Positions 17,800-26,031 of a stretch of DNA of 50,766 nt are shown piece after piece. This DNA comes from Desulfoluna sp. (GTDB lineage Bacteria > Desulfobacterota > Desulfobacteria > Desulfobacterales > Desulfolunaceae): assembly GCF_030145185.1 (NCBI RefSeq), contig NZ_JAQYWB010000045.1, positions 1 through 50,766 on the forward strand. Reading direction: 5' to 3'. The position numbers and the translations under genes were made by a program. The notes beneath the pieces were generated by a model, which ran no database searches, was not told where the DNA came from, and saw only the letters and a list, made by a program, of their open reading frames with translations. The first letter of the stretch is position 1. Each line of letters starts with the position of its first letter.

Positions 17800-18185
17800 G
17801 GCAATCTGTTCCCCGCGGCTTCGATGACGCGCGCCTGCTTCTCATTTTCACGACGCAACCGGTCGATCACTTTATCGCTTTCCGTCACCTGGTGCATATA
17901 TCCATTGGTCTTCTCTTCCAACTCCCGCACCTGGCGATCCAGGGTGTCGATCTCACGGGTCAGGGATTCGCAGCGATCTTCCAAGAGCTTCTCCCGATCT
18001 TTCTTCTTATCCAGGAGAGCCATGTAACGGGATTTTGTGTTCTCTTCGGCCGTTCTGACCACCCGGGCAGAGACCACAAGGTTCACCACTTCCATCGTAA
18101 TACCGAGAACAAACCCGTAAATCAGACCTTGCCGTCCAAAGTTGGACGCCATGAGGAGGGCCAGCATTGTCGAGATAAAGACCAT
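17796..18185 (-). CDS. Small membrane protein with C-terminal coiled coil
   Basis: 129 residues, function unknown. The first 45 residues are hydrophobic with two probable membrane segments (MVFISTMLALLMAS and GLIYGFVLGITMEVVNLVV). The rest (from about residue 55) is a long charged helix with heptad-like spacing (LTREIDTLDRQVRELEEK), predicted to form a coiled coil on one side of the membrane. It lies 87 bases after hisG and overlaps thiD by four bases, so it is probably translated with thiD; no functional link to thiamine synthesis is evident. Confidence 0.75.
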   Translation of the reverse strand: MVFISTMLALLMASNFGRQGLIYGFVLGITMEVVNLVVSARVVRTAEENTKSRYMALLDKKKDREKLLEDRCESLTREIDTLDRQVRELEEKTNGYMHQVTESDKVIDRLRRENEKQARVIEAAGNRLP

Positions 18186-18272
18186 GGCTCACGTCCTGTT
18201 TGCATAATCATGGGAATCGTGTCCAGCCCCCACCCACCCATGAGCGACATCCACGAAGTATGTGGCCTGCAT

Positions 18273-19124
18273 TTACAGCCTGCAGGTCCGGATATCCGTC
18301 ACAATAACCCCTTTAGCGCCCACATCCACCAGACGATCCATGATGGTGTTCAGCTCCTTCTTGGGGGCCATGGCCTTCACAGCAAACCACCCCTCACGAC
18401 GCAGGGGCGCCACGGTGGGTGCTTCAATCCCTGGCGTCACAGCGCAGGCGGTTTCCAGAAATTCACCATCCACGTCATATTCCACCATGACGTACTGCCG
18501 AGCCACCACAATACCCTTGAGGCGTTCAATAAACACCTGCTCCTGGGCGGTCAGATGCTCCCCGCGACCCTTGCGGGTGGCCAGAACGGCCTCAGAGACC
18601 ATCACGGGTTCCCCGCTGATCCGCAGGCCGGCCTCCAGCATGGTACGTCCTGTCTGCACCACGTCGGCGATGGCATCGGCCACCCCGAGGTTGATGGAGA
18701 TTTCAATGGCGCCGTCGAGCTTAATGATTTTCGCATCAATGTTTCGACGCTTCAAATCCTGGCTCACAATGCCGGGATAGGAGGTCGCAATCCGCTTACC
18801 ATTAAATCCTTCCGGGGTCAGCAGGCTCTCTTCAGGGACCGCATAACAAAAGCGGGAATGCCCGAAGCCCAGAGAAAGCAACTCATCCAGCTCGGACTCA
18901 CTGTCCATGGCCAGATCACGCCCGGTCACGCCCAGATCAATAATCCCGCTTTGCACATACACCGCGATGTCACGGGGCCGGAGAAAGATGAACTCTACCT
19001 GATTTTTTACGTCAGTCACTTTCAGCTCACGGCTGTAACGTTTGCAGTTGTATCCAGCTTCAGAAATAAGAGTCCGCGCCTCTTCAGAGAGGGACCCCTT
19101 GTTGGGAAGTGCTATTTTCAACAT
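18273..19124 (-). CDS. hisG: ATP phosphoribosyltransferase, long form
   Basis: First enzyme of histidine synthesis, joining ATP and PRPP. The 283 residues fit the long HisG form, which has its own C-terminal ACT-like regulatory domain (from about residue 210, including GIEAPTVAPLRREGWFAVKAM) and needs no HisZ. Catalytic-domain motifs are LKIALPNKGSL, GIIDLGVTGRDL and, for PRPP binding, GVADAIADVVQTGRTM. The start has AAGGA about eleven bases upstream. Histidine feedback inhibition through the C-terminal domain is known for the family. It follows hisE and a 24-codon ORF. Confidence 0.95.
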   Translation of the reverse strand: MLKIALPNKGSLSEEARTLISEAGYNCKRYSRELKVTDVKNQVEFIFLRPRDIAVYVQSGIIDLGVTGRDLAMDSESELDELLSLGFGHSRFCYAVPEESLLTPEGFNGKRIATSYPGIVSQDLKRRNIDAKIIKLDGAIEISINLGVADAIADVVQTGRTMLEAGLRISGEPVMVSEAVLATRKGRGEHLTAQEQVFIERLKGIVVARQYVMVEYDVDGEFLETACAVTPGIEAPTVAPLRREGWFAVKAMAPKKELNTIMDRLVDVGAKGVIVTDIRTCRL

Positions 19125-19169
19125 CTAACGGTTTTCCTTATCCTACGGGGTGATGCGCCCCACGGGACC

Positions 19170-19244
19170 TTACAGGTGGAACTCTTTAAGCACCACAACG
19201 GCCTTCTTGAGGCCCTCGTATGATGGTCCCATCCGTGAAGACAT
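19170..19244 (-). CDS. Possible 24-residue ORF coupled to hisE
   Basis: Its ATG overlaps the hisE stop codon by one base (TGATG), and the frame reads [20 protein letters not shown] then EFHL before TAA, leaving 45 bases to the hisG start. The overlap would allow coupled translation by ribosomes finishing hisE. The peptide is basic and amphipathic with a plausible helix. It has no recognised family, and chance cannot be excluded at this length. It contains no histidine run, so it does not look like a his attenuator leader peptide. Confidence 0.3.
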   Translation of the reverse strand: MSSRMGPSYEGLKKAVVVLKEFHL

Positions 19245-19540
19245 CACAGGTATTTATAAACATCGTCCAATTCCAGATCACAGGCAATCATCATCACCTG
19301 CAGATGATAGAGAAGCTGAGAGATCTCTTCAGCGGTCTTCTCTTTGCCTTCGTATTCCGCAGCCATCCAGACCTCACCGGCCTCTTCGATTACCTTTTTA
19401 CCGATGGCGTGCTTTCCTGCGCGAAATTCCTTGACGGTCCCGGAATTCGGGTCATTCGCAGCCACCTTCTTCTTCAGCTCATCAAAGAGCTCTTCAAATC
19501 GTTTCATGGAATGCTTCTCGTGGTCTGTTATCATGATCAT
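19244..19540 (-). CDS. hisE: Phosphoribosyl-ATP pyrophosphatase
   Basis: A 98-residue all-alpha NTP pyrophosphatase for the second histidine step (PR-ATP to PR-AMP). The motif [19 protein letters not shown] contains the EExxE-type magnesium site, and [14 protein letters not shown] completes the helical core. The end [11 protein letters not shown] is the usual C-terminus. Starts are possible at 19540, 19534 and 19507 (MKRFEELF, the commonest family start); none has a strong ribosome binding site. It lies upstream of hisG on the same strand. A separate hisI gene is not in the window. Confidence 0.92.
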   Translation of the reverse strand: MIMITDHEKHSMKRFEELFDELKKKVAANDPNSGTVKEFRAGKHAIGKKVIEEAGEVWMAAEYEGKEKTAEEISQLLYHLQVMMIACDLELDDVYKYL

Positions 19541-19878
19541 GCGCTTTCTAAATAGCCGGAAAGGATCCCGCACAGCGCATGGAAACGGGGGCAATACAGT
19601 TTATTATATCCACCCCACAAGGGCGTTTTCAGCTCATCAAAAGCTAAATTCCGGCAAATTCGAACCCTATCACCTTTCTTCTGCAAACAAAAGGGGCCGC
19701 CGCCCTGCAGACAGCCGCCCCCTCTTAATTTATCTCTGACCCGCCATCTTCCTACGCCAGGAATACCGCGCCAGGCAATCGACCTCGATCATCGTCTCGG
19801 CCATTCAAAAGAACCCGGCCCTTTTATGACGATCAATTTATAGAGGACCCCATACGCGAAAACGCCCCCCGATCTTCA
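19541..19878. other. Intergenic region between the leuCD and hisEG transcripts
   Basis: About 340 bases without a gene. A GC-rich hairpin around 19692-19727 (GGGGC / GCCCC arms, then CCCCTTTTGTTTG on the minus strand) could terminate leuCD transcription. The stretch nearest hisE should contain its promoter, but none is clear. Confidence 0.4.
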
Positions 19879-20088
19879 GCCGTCAGCCGTCAGCCTTCAG
19901 CCTTCAGCCCTTAGCCCTTAGCCCTTAGCCCTTAGCCCTTAGCCCTTAGCCCTTAGCCCTTAGCCTATTGCCTTTAGCCTTCAGCCCTTAGCCTATTGCC
20001 TTTAGCCTTCAGCCCTTAGCCTATTGCCTTTAGCCTATTGCCTTTAGCCTTTAGCCTATCGCCTTTCGCCTTCAGCCTATCTCCTTTA
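19879..20088. repeat. Heptanucleotide tandem array (about 30 units)
   Basis: About 210 bp of unbroken 7-bp units with consensus GCCYTTA. Variants are GCCGTCA, GCCTTCA, GCCCTTA (a homogeneous run of about eight), GCCTATT and GCCTTTA. A higher-order block (GCCTATT-GCCTTTA-GCCTTCA-GCCCTTA) recurs. The array starts exactly at the leuD stop codon, whose TAA is part of the last unit, and extends away from the gene. It is expected to vary in copy number by strand slippage. It is not a CRISPR: there are no spacers. Confidence 0.95.
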
Positions 20089-20610
20089 GTAATGCTGATC
20101 CGCGTACCCCACCCAGCCACCGGCTTCCACCAGGGCGCGATCGAAATCAGAAATTTCAAAGGGAACCTCAAGGGCCTCCCCTGCCGCCGTAAAATGAAAG
20201 ACACCCGCCTCAAGATCCGTCACCAGCTCGGTCTCTTTACCGGCAAACCGGGTCATGAGATCGTCCAGGACGTCCCGGGAAAGCTCCACGGCCATCATCC
20301 CGCAGTTAAACATATTCTGTTTAAAAATTCGGGCAAAACTCTCCCCGATGACAATGTTGATGTCGTTCACTTCCAAGGCCCAGGGAGCATGCTCCCGCGA
20401 AGAGCCACAGCCGAAGTTGGCCCGGGTTATCACCGCGCCTGAGGGCGCAACATCCCTTTCAGGAGCGAACCCCGTCATCTCCAGGTCTTCCAGCAGATAG
20501 GGTTTCAAGGCTTCCTTGGTGATCTCCGTTAAATACCGTGCCGGAATGATCTCATCGGTATTGATATCGGACCGATCCAAAAACAGGATTTTTCCATTAA
20601 ATGATTTCAT
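20086..20610 (-). CDS. leuD: 3-isopropylmalate dehydratase small subunit
   Basis: The 174-residue swivelling domain partner of LeuC in leucine synthesis. The aconitase-type small-subunit motifs are NTDEIIPARYLTE and ANFGCGSSREHAPWAL, with the substrate-binding Ser/Arg. KQNMFNCGMMAVEL follows. The length fits the short LeuD/HacB type of Desulfobacterota and Archaea, so a role with a related substrate (homoaconitate or citramalate pathway) cannot be excluded. It starts three bases after the leuC stop, behind GGGGAG. Its stop codon overlaps the heptanucleotide array. Confidence 0.9.
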   Translation of the reverse strand: MKSFNGKILFLDRSDINTDEIIPARYLTEITKEALKPYLLEDLEMTGFAPERDVAPSGAVITRANFGCGSSREHAPWALEVNDINIVIGESFARIFKQNMFNCGMMAVELSRDVLDDLMTRFAGKETELVTDLEAGVFHFTAAGEALEVPFEISDFDRALVEAGGWVGYADQHY

Positions 20611-20613
20611 GGT

Positions 20614-21906
20614 TTACTCCCCGCCCGTATAGATGTGTGAGTTGGTAATAGCGCCGGTAAGGGCCGTGGCAGCTGCAGAGGCCGGGCTCATAAGATGCAC
20701 CATCCCCCCTTTGCCCATGCGGCCATTGAAATTGCGATTGGTGGTGGAGGCACACACCTCCCCTTCCGCCAGGACCCCATTGCTCATCCCGAGGCAGGCT
20801 CCACAGGTGGGGTTGGTCACGCAAAAGCCCGCGTCCATAAAAATTTCGATCAGCCCCTCTTTCAGGGCGGCTTTGTAGACGGCCGGAGTCGCCGGTGAGA
20901 GCACCCCACGCACGCCCTTGTGGATATGCCTTCCTTTAAGCACCTCAGCGGCCACGCGCAAATCCTCAATGCGCCCGTTGGTGCAAGACCCGATATACAC
21001 CTGATCCACCTTTTCACCCACCATCTCAGCGATGGGTTTCACCTGATCGGGCTTGTAGCCAAAGGTGGCCATAGGCACGAGATCCCCAACGTGGAAGACG
21101 ATCTCTTCGGCGTACACGGCGTCGGAATCGGCGGTGAAGGCACCATAAGCCTCGAGGGCCGCCTCCGGGCTGTCAAATTCATCCTGAATAAACGGCCAGA
21201 GATAGGTCACGGTGGTCATGTCCGGAGCACAGATACCCGAGGTTCCCCCCGCCTCGATGGCCATGTTACACAGGGTCATCCGGGCTTCCATGCTCATGGC
21301 GTCCACCACTGGGCCACCAAACTCAATGACACGGTTGGTGGCACCGTTCACCCCGAGTTTGCCGATCACGGCCAGGATGACATCTTTGGCATAAACACCG
21401 GCCGCAAGTTCCCCGGTGATCGAGACCTTCATGGTTTGAGGGGCATGAAAAGCACACACCCCTTTGAGCATCCCCACCTCCAGGTCCGTGGTCCCCACGC
21501 CGGCGGCAAAGGCGCCAAAGGCCCCATGGGTGCAGGTATGAGAGTCGCCCATGATGATGGTGTAACCGGGGCGCACGAAGCCTTTTTCAGGGAACAGGGC
21601 ATGACAGACGCCGTTGTCCCCGATGTCAAAAAAGTCGATGATTCCATGGCGAAGCGCCCACTCACGAAGGATCTTGCCCTGCATGGCTGTCTTGGAATCC
21701 TTGGCCGGTGTCACATGGTCGATGACCGCCTTAATCCTGGCCGGATCAAAGACGCGGTCCATGCCTCGGGCTTCCAGGTCGGTGATGGCCACCGGGGTGG
21801 TGATCTCGTGACAGAAAACCGCGTCCAGACGAATCACCTGGATGTCGCCGGACGGATTGTCCACAAGATGTGATGCAAAAATTTTTTCTGCGATTGTCTT
21901 TCCCAT
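20614..21906 (-). CDS. leuC: 3-isopropylmalate dehydratase large subunit
   Basis: A 430-residue aconitase-family large subunit carrying the 4Fe-4S cluster. The cluster cysteines are seen in VYIGSCTNGRIEDLR and NPTCGACLGMSNGVLAEGE, with the earlier GDSHTCTHGAFGAFA region providing the third. The length is that of the short, two-subunit dehydratases. The ATG at 21906 has GGAGG four bases upstream. It forms an operon with leuD (three-base gap). The XRE-cupin regulator lies just upstream on the same strand and may control it; this is inferred from position only. Confidence 0.92.
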   Translation of the reverse strand: MGKTIAEKIFASHLVDNPSGDIQVIRLDAVFCHEITTPVAITDLEARGMDRVFDPARIKAVIDHVTPAKDSKTAMQGKILREWALRHGIIDFFDIGDNGVCHALFPEKGFVRPGYTIIMGDSHTCTHGAFGAFAAGVGTTDLEVGMLKGVCAFHAPQTMKVSITGELAAGVYAKDVILAVIGKLGVNGATNRVIEFGGPVVDAMSMEARMTLCNMAIEAGGTSGICAPDMTTVTYLWPFIQDEFDSPEAALEAYGAFTADSDAVYAEEIVFHVGDLVPMATFGYKPDQVKPIAEMVGEKVDQVYIGSCTNGRIEDLRVAAEVLKGRHIHKGVRGVLSPATPAVYKAALKEGLIEIFMDAGFCVTNPTCGACLGMSNGVLAEGEVCASTTNRNFNGRMGKGGMVHLMSPASAAATALTGAITNSHIYTGGE

Positions 21907-22046
21907 ATTTCCTCCAGAAGATGTCTGGTTCCTGTGTGATGCCTCACAAAAACCCGAAACAAATCATGATGACTGGTCTGCGGAACCCTCACCGTGCAAG
22001 AGCATCATCTTGCGAGGCGCTGTCAATGCCTGCATGGGCCATCGCA

Positions 22047-22631
22047 TCATGTGTGCGATGCCTGTCGGGGCGGTGAAACAATCCAGACCGCTTTCAAGGT
22101 CGAATGGCCTCTATTTTTCAAAATGTGGGGGATTCGCGATGCAAAGGAGACCGTGTCTCCCTTGGAGATGTCGTAGGAGTCGTCCCCGTAGAGGAGCTCT
22201 GCCACCCCATCAAGAACAATCCCAAACTCACGACCGGCGTGTCCGTATTCCAGATCACCTGTCTGACCTCCCGGTGCGACCTCCAGCATAAAAACTTCGA
22301 CTGTGTACTCTCCGGGAAGCTCCTCCCGTAAGGAAAGACGACTCGTGGTCACCAGACCATCACGGGTGACGCTGCGCTCTTCGGCCCGGATGATCTCCAC
22401 TTTCCCATTTTTGCGGTAATCGCTGAAGAGATATTCGTAATCAATCCCCAGCACGTCGGCAATGGAAAGAAGGGTATCGACGGATGGAGAGACCTTGTTG
22501 CGTTCGATCTGAGAGACAAGGCTTTCGCTCACCCCAGCCTTTCCAGCCACCCGCTTCAGGGTAATCCCCCGGCGCTCACGCACCGCCCGCAACTTACTTC
22601 CAAACTGATGTCTTGATTCAGGCTTTATCAA
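22047..22631 (-). CDS. XRE-family regulator with C-terminal cupin domain
   Basis: A 194-residue transcription regulator. Residues about 10-65 are a Cro/CI helix-turn-helix (FGSKLRAVRERRGITLKRVA then GVSESLVSQIERNKVSPSVD). Residues about 110-190 are a cupin sensor (GGQTGDLEYGHAGREFGIVL, GDTVSFASRIPHILKNRG) of the kind that binds small metabolites. The best start is TTG at 22631: AGGAGGTG lies just upstream, and an excellent sigma-70 promoter overlaps the longer ATG starts at 22670 and 22697, which would place those codons upstream of the transcript. It sits about 140 bases before leuC on the same strand. Target and ligand are unknown. Confidence 0.88.
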   Translation of the reverse strand: MIKPESRHQFGSKLRAVRERRGITLKRVAGKAGVSESLVSQIERNKVSPSVDTLLSIADVLGIDYEYLFSDYRKNGKVEIIRAEERSVTRDGLVTTSRLSLREELPGEYTVEVFMLEVAPGGQTGDLEYGHAGREFGIVLDGVAELLYGDDSYDISKGDTVSFASRIPHILKNRGHSTLKAVWIVSPPRQASHT

Positions 22632-22650
22632 TACTGCACCTCCTGAAGCA

Positions 22651-22679
22651 TTTATAAAGTTTCTCTCCATCCCTGTCAA
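22651..22679 (-). promoter_or_regulatory. Sigma-70 promoter of the XRE-cupin gene
   Basis: On the minus strand TTGACA (22679-22674), a 17-base spacer, then TATAAA (22656-22651): a perfect -35 and a near-perfect -10. Transcription would start near 22644, at the edge of the AGGAGGTG ribosome binding site (22644-22637) of the TTG start, giving a very short leader. Confidence 0.75.
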
Positions 22680-22851
22680 CCCAATTTCCAGCGCCATCAG
22701 GTGAAATCACCCTGTTGTGGCGGCCTGTAAGGCATTCGGAACTGCCTGCTTTGACATATCCCACCCGCCTCTATTATAGTGCCAGTTGAGAACCATCACC
22801 GCAACCCAGCAGCCGCGTGCGCCATTCACCTTAACTATGCAGCGAGGTCCT

Positions 22852-23469
22852 ATGAACCACACCCACTACGCCCACCTTCCCCTTCCCGCGTCATTAAATC
22901 CCTGTATCGACTTCCACGGTCACCTCTGCCCCGGCCTCGTCTACGGCTACCTCGTGGCCATGGAATCGCTTCGCCGCCTCAAGGAAATCCGAAGCGACGA
23001 CGAAGAGCTGGTGGCCATCAGCGAAAATGATGCCTGCTCCGTGGATGCCCTGCAGGTGCTCCTGGGAACCACCGCCGGCAAGGGCAACCTCACCATCCAA
23101 AACATCGGCAAAAACGTCTACACCGTCTACTCGCGCAAAGCCGGCAAGGGATTTCGATTTTCTCGAAAAAACACCTACGTGTACAGCGGTGAAACCCCGG
23201 AACTCTTTGACGACCTGGAAAAAAAGGTAACCCTGGGGACCGCCACAGTGGCCGAACAAAAACAGCAGAAAATCCTGAAAACCCTGGATCTGCTCACCAA
23301 ACCCGTCGACGAAGTGTTTGCCATCACCGACGCCGCCATCCCCGAACCCGCCTTCGCCGAGTTGGCCCCTTCGGTCGCCTGCGCGGCCTGCGGTGAACTC
23401 ACCATGAAGACAAAAATGGTCACCAGGGACGACAGCCTCTTATGCCAGCCCTGCGCCTCGGTGGAATAA
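22852..23469 (+). CDS. FmdE-family protein with C-terminal zinc finger
   Basis: A 205-residue protein of the FmdE family, named for a subunit of tungsten formylmethanofuran dehydrogenase but widespread in anaerobes without methanogenesis. The core motif is CIDFHGHLCPGLVYGYLVA, followed by ENDACSVDALQVLLGTTAGK, whose Cys, His and Asp form a metal site. A C-terminal treble-clef-like finger is seen as CAACGEL and CQPC. The ATG at 22852 is preferred because GCGAGG lies seven bases upstream. No other formylmethanofuran genes are nearby, so its function here is open; links to molybdenum or tungsten enzyme maturation are only suggested for the family. Confidence 0.85.
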   Translation: MNHTHYAHLPLPASLNPCIDFHGHLCPGLVYGYLVAMESLRRLKEIRSDDEELVAISENDACSVDALQVLLGTTAGKGNLTIQNIGKNVYTVYSRKAGKGFRFSRKNTYVYSGETPELFDDLEKKVTLGTATVAEQKQQKILKTLDLLTKPVDEVFAITDAAIPEPAFAELAPSVACAACGELTMKTKMVTRDDSLLCQPCASVE

Positions 23470-23474
23470 AAAAA

Positions 23475-23570
23475 GGGGTCGGACCAGCCCCCAAAAAGCC
23501 TTCAGAAATCCGACACCCTGGCGCTGCCACCCCATTTGGGGGGCTGCGCCAATTTTCCCTTGCCGACCCC
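23475..23570. repeat. Nested inverted repeat downstream of the FmdE-family gene
   Basis: Outer arms GGGGTCGG (23475-23482) and CCGACCCC (23563-23570) enclose an inner GC-rich hairpin at 23520-23550 (GGCGC-x-GCC-x-CCCC, loop ATTT, matching return arm). It could be a terminator structure or a small palindromic element. Confidence 0.5.
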
Positions 23571-23676
23571 CTGACATCCATATTAAAATAAAGAATCTAA
23601 ACACACCAATCCCAATCGATCGCCTTTTCCCCCACCCAACCGAGTCCTCTCACCCCCCCCAACCAAGGGACCACCC

Positions 23677-24528
23677 ATGACCCCTGTCCCCCTACTGACA
23701 AAACTATCCCGGGCCGCCGCATTAGAATCCGAGGCCGCCCCAGCCATGCTTCCCCTCCTCCTTGAGGTTCTCTTTGACGATGCATTCCTCAGCCTCCGCC
23801 AGAGACTCAGCCCACCCATGAGCGATCTTGTTGAAAAACGACATATCCTGCGACAACGGTCCGAACTCGAGGGACCTCTGGCTGCCATTCGAGACCTGCT
23901 GAGAGACAGCAGAGCCCTTGACAGCGAAGAGCTCTCAGTCAGGCTCCAAGAGGCCTGTCACGTGATTGAGGCACACCGCGCCCTCTTCTTTCTCCCGGAG
24001 GCCACAGCCGAGAAGCGTTGTGCCCGACTGCCCCTGTTTACCCCCATGGCAGTGATCCACCTCTCCATCCTCAGACTTCTCCCCTCCCCAGCCTTTGCCG
24101 AGGCCGCCCACACCTATCTCGCCTATGCACATCAGGCCGTGGCCGATGCCCTGGCCTGGAGGACCGATCAACTCAAGATCACCTGCACCCCCATGAGAAG
24201 CGCCATCCATGGCGGACCCAACCTCCAGATCGTCTGCGTGGACACCCGGACAGGGCAAACCATTGTAGACGAAATGTGCAGCGCCTATCCGGGCACCCTG
24301 AACCCCCTGCTGCAGAGCACAGTAGACAGGATCCGCTTCTATGAAGAGCGACTCCACTGGAAAAGTTTTCTGTTTTGGGAGCACGAAGTATTGGAGGTCT
24401 TGTCCGAATGGAAGGAGGACGAAAAAAAGGAGGAGAAACCGGCCCCGATAGACCGCATGGCTGAACACCTGGACGATGCCCTGTACCTGATCATGCAGGA
24501 TATCGGCAACACCATGACAGGCTTGTAG
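23677..24528 (+). CDS. Hypothetical protein (283 aa)
   Basis: A soluble, mostly helical protein of no recognised family. It is rich in Leu, Ala and Glu in the first 130 residues (SLRQRLSPPMSDLVEKR, LLRDSRALDSEELSVRLQEA). The middle has a likely helical domain (YLAYAHQAVADALAWRTDQL). A short strand-rich stretch follows (NLQIVCVDTRTGQTIVDEM), and the end is acidic with EDEKKEEKP. There is no signal peptide or membrane segment. The start at 23677 has AGGGA upstream. GC-rich codon use matches the core genes around it. It converges on the FliL-like lipoprotein gene. Confidence 0.65.
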   Translation: MTPVPLLTKLSRAAALESEAAPAMLPLLLEVLFDDAFLSLRQRLSPPMSDLVEKRHILRQRSELEGPLAAIRDLLRDSRALDSEELSVRLQEACHVIEAHRALFFLPEATAEKRCARLPLFTPMAVIHLSILRLLPSPAFAEAAHTYLAYAHQAVADALAWRTDQLKITCTPMRSAIHGGPNLQIVCVDTRTGQTIVDEMCSAYPGTLNPLLQSTVDRIRFYEERLHWKSFLFWEHEVLEVLSEWKEDEKKEEKPAPIDRMAEHLDDALYLIMQDIGNTMTGL

Positions 24529-24587
24529 ACGCAGGCGCAAACCCCGCGCTGGTTGGCCCGCCACCGAGGGGGCGGGCCGACGGCGTC

Positions 24588-25475
24588 TCAGGAACCGGCC
24601 TCAGGCAAATCCATGGGCTCCTGGGCAAACTCATTGACAAAATTTTCCACACCACTCCGGGTTGTTGTCACCACAACGCGGACGACCTTCACCTCCTGGA
24701 GGTGCCCCACCAGATAGGCCTCGAGAATACGCTTGAGGTCTGTCGTCACCGAATTCAAAAGATTCAAACTGCGCACATCCCGATACCTGAGACGACTCAG
24801 ATGAAGCACAATCGCCTCCTGAAGGCTTGGATGAATCCGGTAGCTGCCGGAGGGTTCGCCGGTGGGGAGACGATTGGCCTCGACGCAGTTCACCGCTTCG
24901 ACATCGCTGATGACGAGGTCCAACTGAACACAGAGATAACGGCTCTCTTCATTGAGGCGAACCTTGTTGAGCCCTACCACCAGAGGCCCGACACCCACAT
25001 GGGCCATGGGAATACCGCCCGTTTCTTCCGGAGCTTTGGTGCCCCTCAACCGATCCCAGGCAATACGCCCCCCCTCGGAAGAGCGCATCAGCAAGTGGTT
25101 TTGACTCACGCGTTCGATGATATAGGTCACCGGAACCGCCGCCACCCAGGGGGTTTCTCCCTCCACCACCTCCGGCATCATGATGAGAAGCAAGGGATCC
25201 CCTTCCATTTCGGGCGGAACAAGCTTCCATTTGCCTTCGACCTTTACCCTTTCCGCGGTCTCGTCAATCTTGGAGAGCTGCCCCTCCGCAAGACGAAGAA
25301 TGCCGAACGACCCATTGGAGCGGAAGGAAATGATGGTATGAAAACTGGCGATGGTTTCCTTCCACGGCCCCACAATAAGCGCACGTTCAGGACGTTCTTT
25401 TTCACAGGCCACCAAAAAAAAAGCCAAAAGGACCACCATCCCCGGCCACACCCAATACGTTAACCTGTTTTTCAT
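24588..25475 (-). CDS. Lipoprotein with FliL-like C-terminal domain
   Basis: 295 residues. An N-terminal signal ends in the lipobox LVAC at about residues 21-24, so the protein is probably lipid-anchored. Residues about 30-140 form a strand-rich domain (ISFRSNGSFGILRL, VKVEGKWKLV, IAWDRLRGT) like lipocalin-type or copper-resistance lipoproteins. From about residue 165 the pattern VGLNKVRLNEESRYLCVQLD, the central helix with LQEAIVLHLSRL, and VTTDLKRILEAYL with a final strand resembles FliL, the flagellar stator-associated protein. No flagellar genes are close by. The FliL assignment is by pattern only. The start at 25475 has GAGGG upstream; an ATG at 25481 is also possible. Confidence 0.65.
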   Translation of the reverse strand: MKNRLTYWVWPGMVVLLAFFLVACEKERPERALIVGPWKETIASFHTIISFRSNGSFGILRLAEGQLSKIDETAERVKVEGKWKLVPPEMEGDPLLLIMMPEVVEGETPWVAAVPVTYIIERVSQNHLLMRSSEGGRIAWDRLRGTKAPEETGGIPMAHVGVGPLVVGLNKVRLNEESRYLCVQLDLVISDVEAVNCVEANRLPTGEPSGSYRIHPSLQEAIVLHLSRLRYRDVRSLNLLNSVTTDLKRILEAYLVGHLQEVKVVRVVVTTTRSGVENFVNEFAQEPMDLPEAGS

Positions 25476-26031
25476 ACCCATTCCCTCACCGTTTCCCGTT
25501 CGATTTTCTCACCCTTCGGGTTTGCCCGCAGGCTATCAACCTCATTTCCTTTACTATCGCCCATCCCAGACAAAACTTTAACGACAGGGTTTTCAATCAC
25601 ACAGCCCCTAATCGCGCATCCTTTCACAGGTACCATAACGCCTGACAGATTCCTCAGGGAGCAACACCGGGCATACCAGGCAAACCCGAGCCCAAACCAA
25701 AGCATCCTACGAATCCGGGGCAGACAGGCCCTCAAGGCACCCGATTAATAGCGAATATAACCACACCAAAGCATGTTTATTCCCTTTCAGAATATCTCCC
25801 GCATAAAAATTGCCATACCCCCGGCCGGACAGATTGTGAAATACTTACAAGACGATGGGCGCTTACCACACCCATATGAATCACCACGATAAAATGCAGA
25901 CCCTGCTATTCACCCGGCCCATGACGACACCCGAACGGCTCCAAACCACGGAGACACGCCCGATTTTACAATATTAAGGGGACCGTGCTGATGTCTACCC
26001 ATGGGACTTCACCCACAGAAAGACTGGATAC
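25476..26031. other. Intergenic region with no recognised feature
   Basis: About 555 bases between divergent genes. It should contain promoters for the FliL-like lipoprotein and the transglutaminase-like gene, but no clear -10/-35 pair, hairpin or small gene was found. Confidence 0.4.

Noticed and set aside
17796-18272. TPP riboswitch in front of the thiD transcript
   Set aside because: The conserved CTGAGA and related blocks of the thiamine riboswitch were not found.
17892-19223. 443-codon plus-strand open frame opposite hisG and the coiled-coil gene
   Set aside because: His/Gly-rich product typical of antisense frames; the minus-strand genes are secure.
19640-19690. tRNA-like T-arm (GGTTCGAA on the minus strand)
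   Set aside because: No pairing stem around the loop and no acceptor, D or anticodon arms.
19879-20088. CRISPR array or telomere-like repeat
   Set aside because: Seven-base units in direct contact with no spacers; the unit differs from telomeric heptamers.
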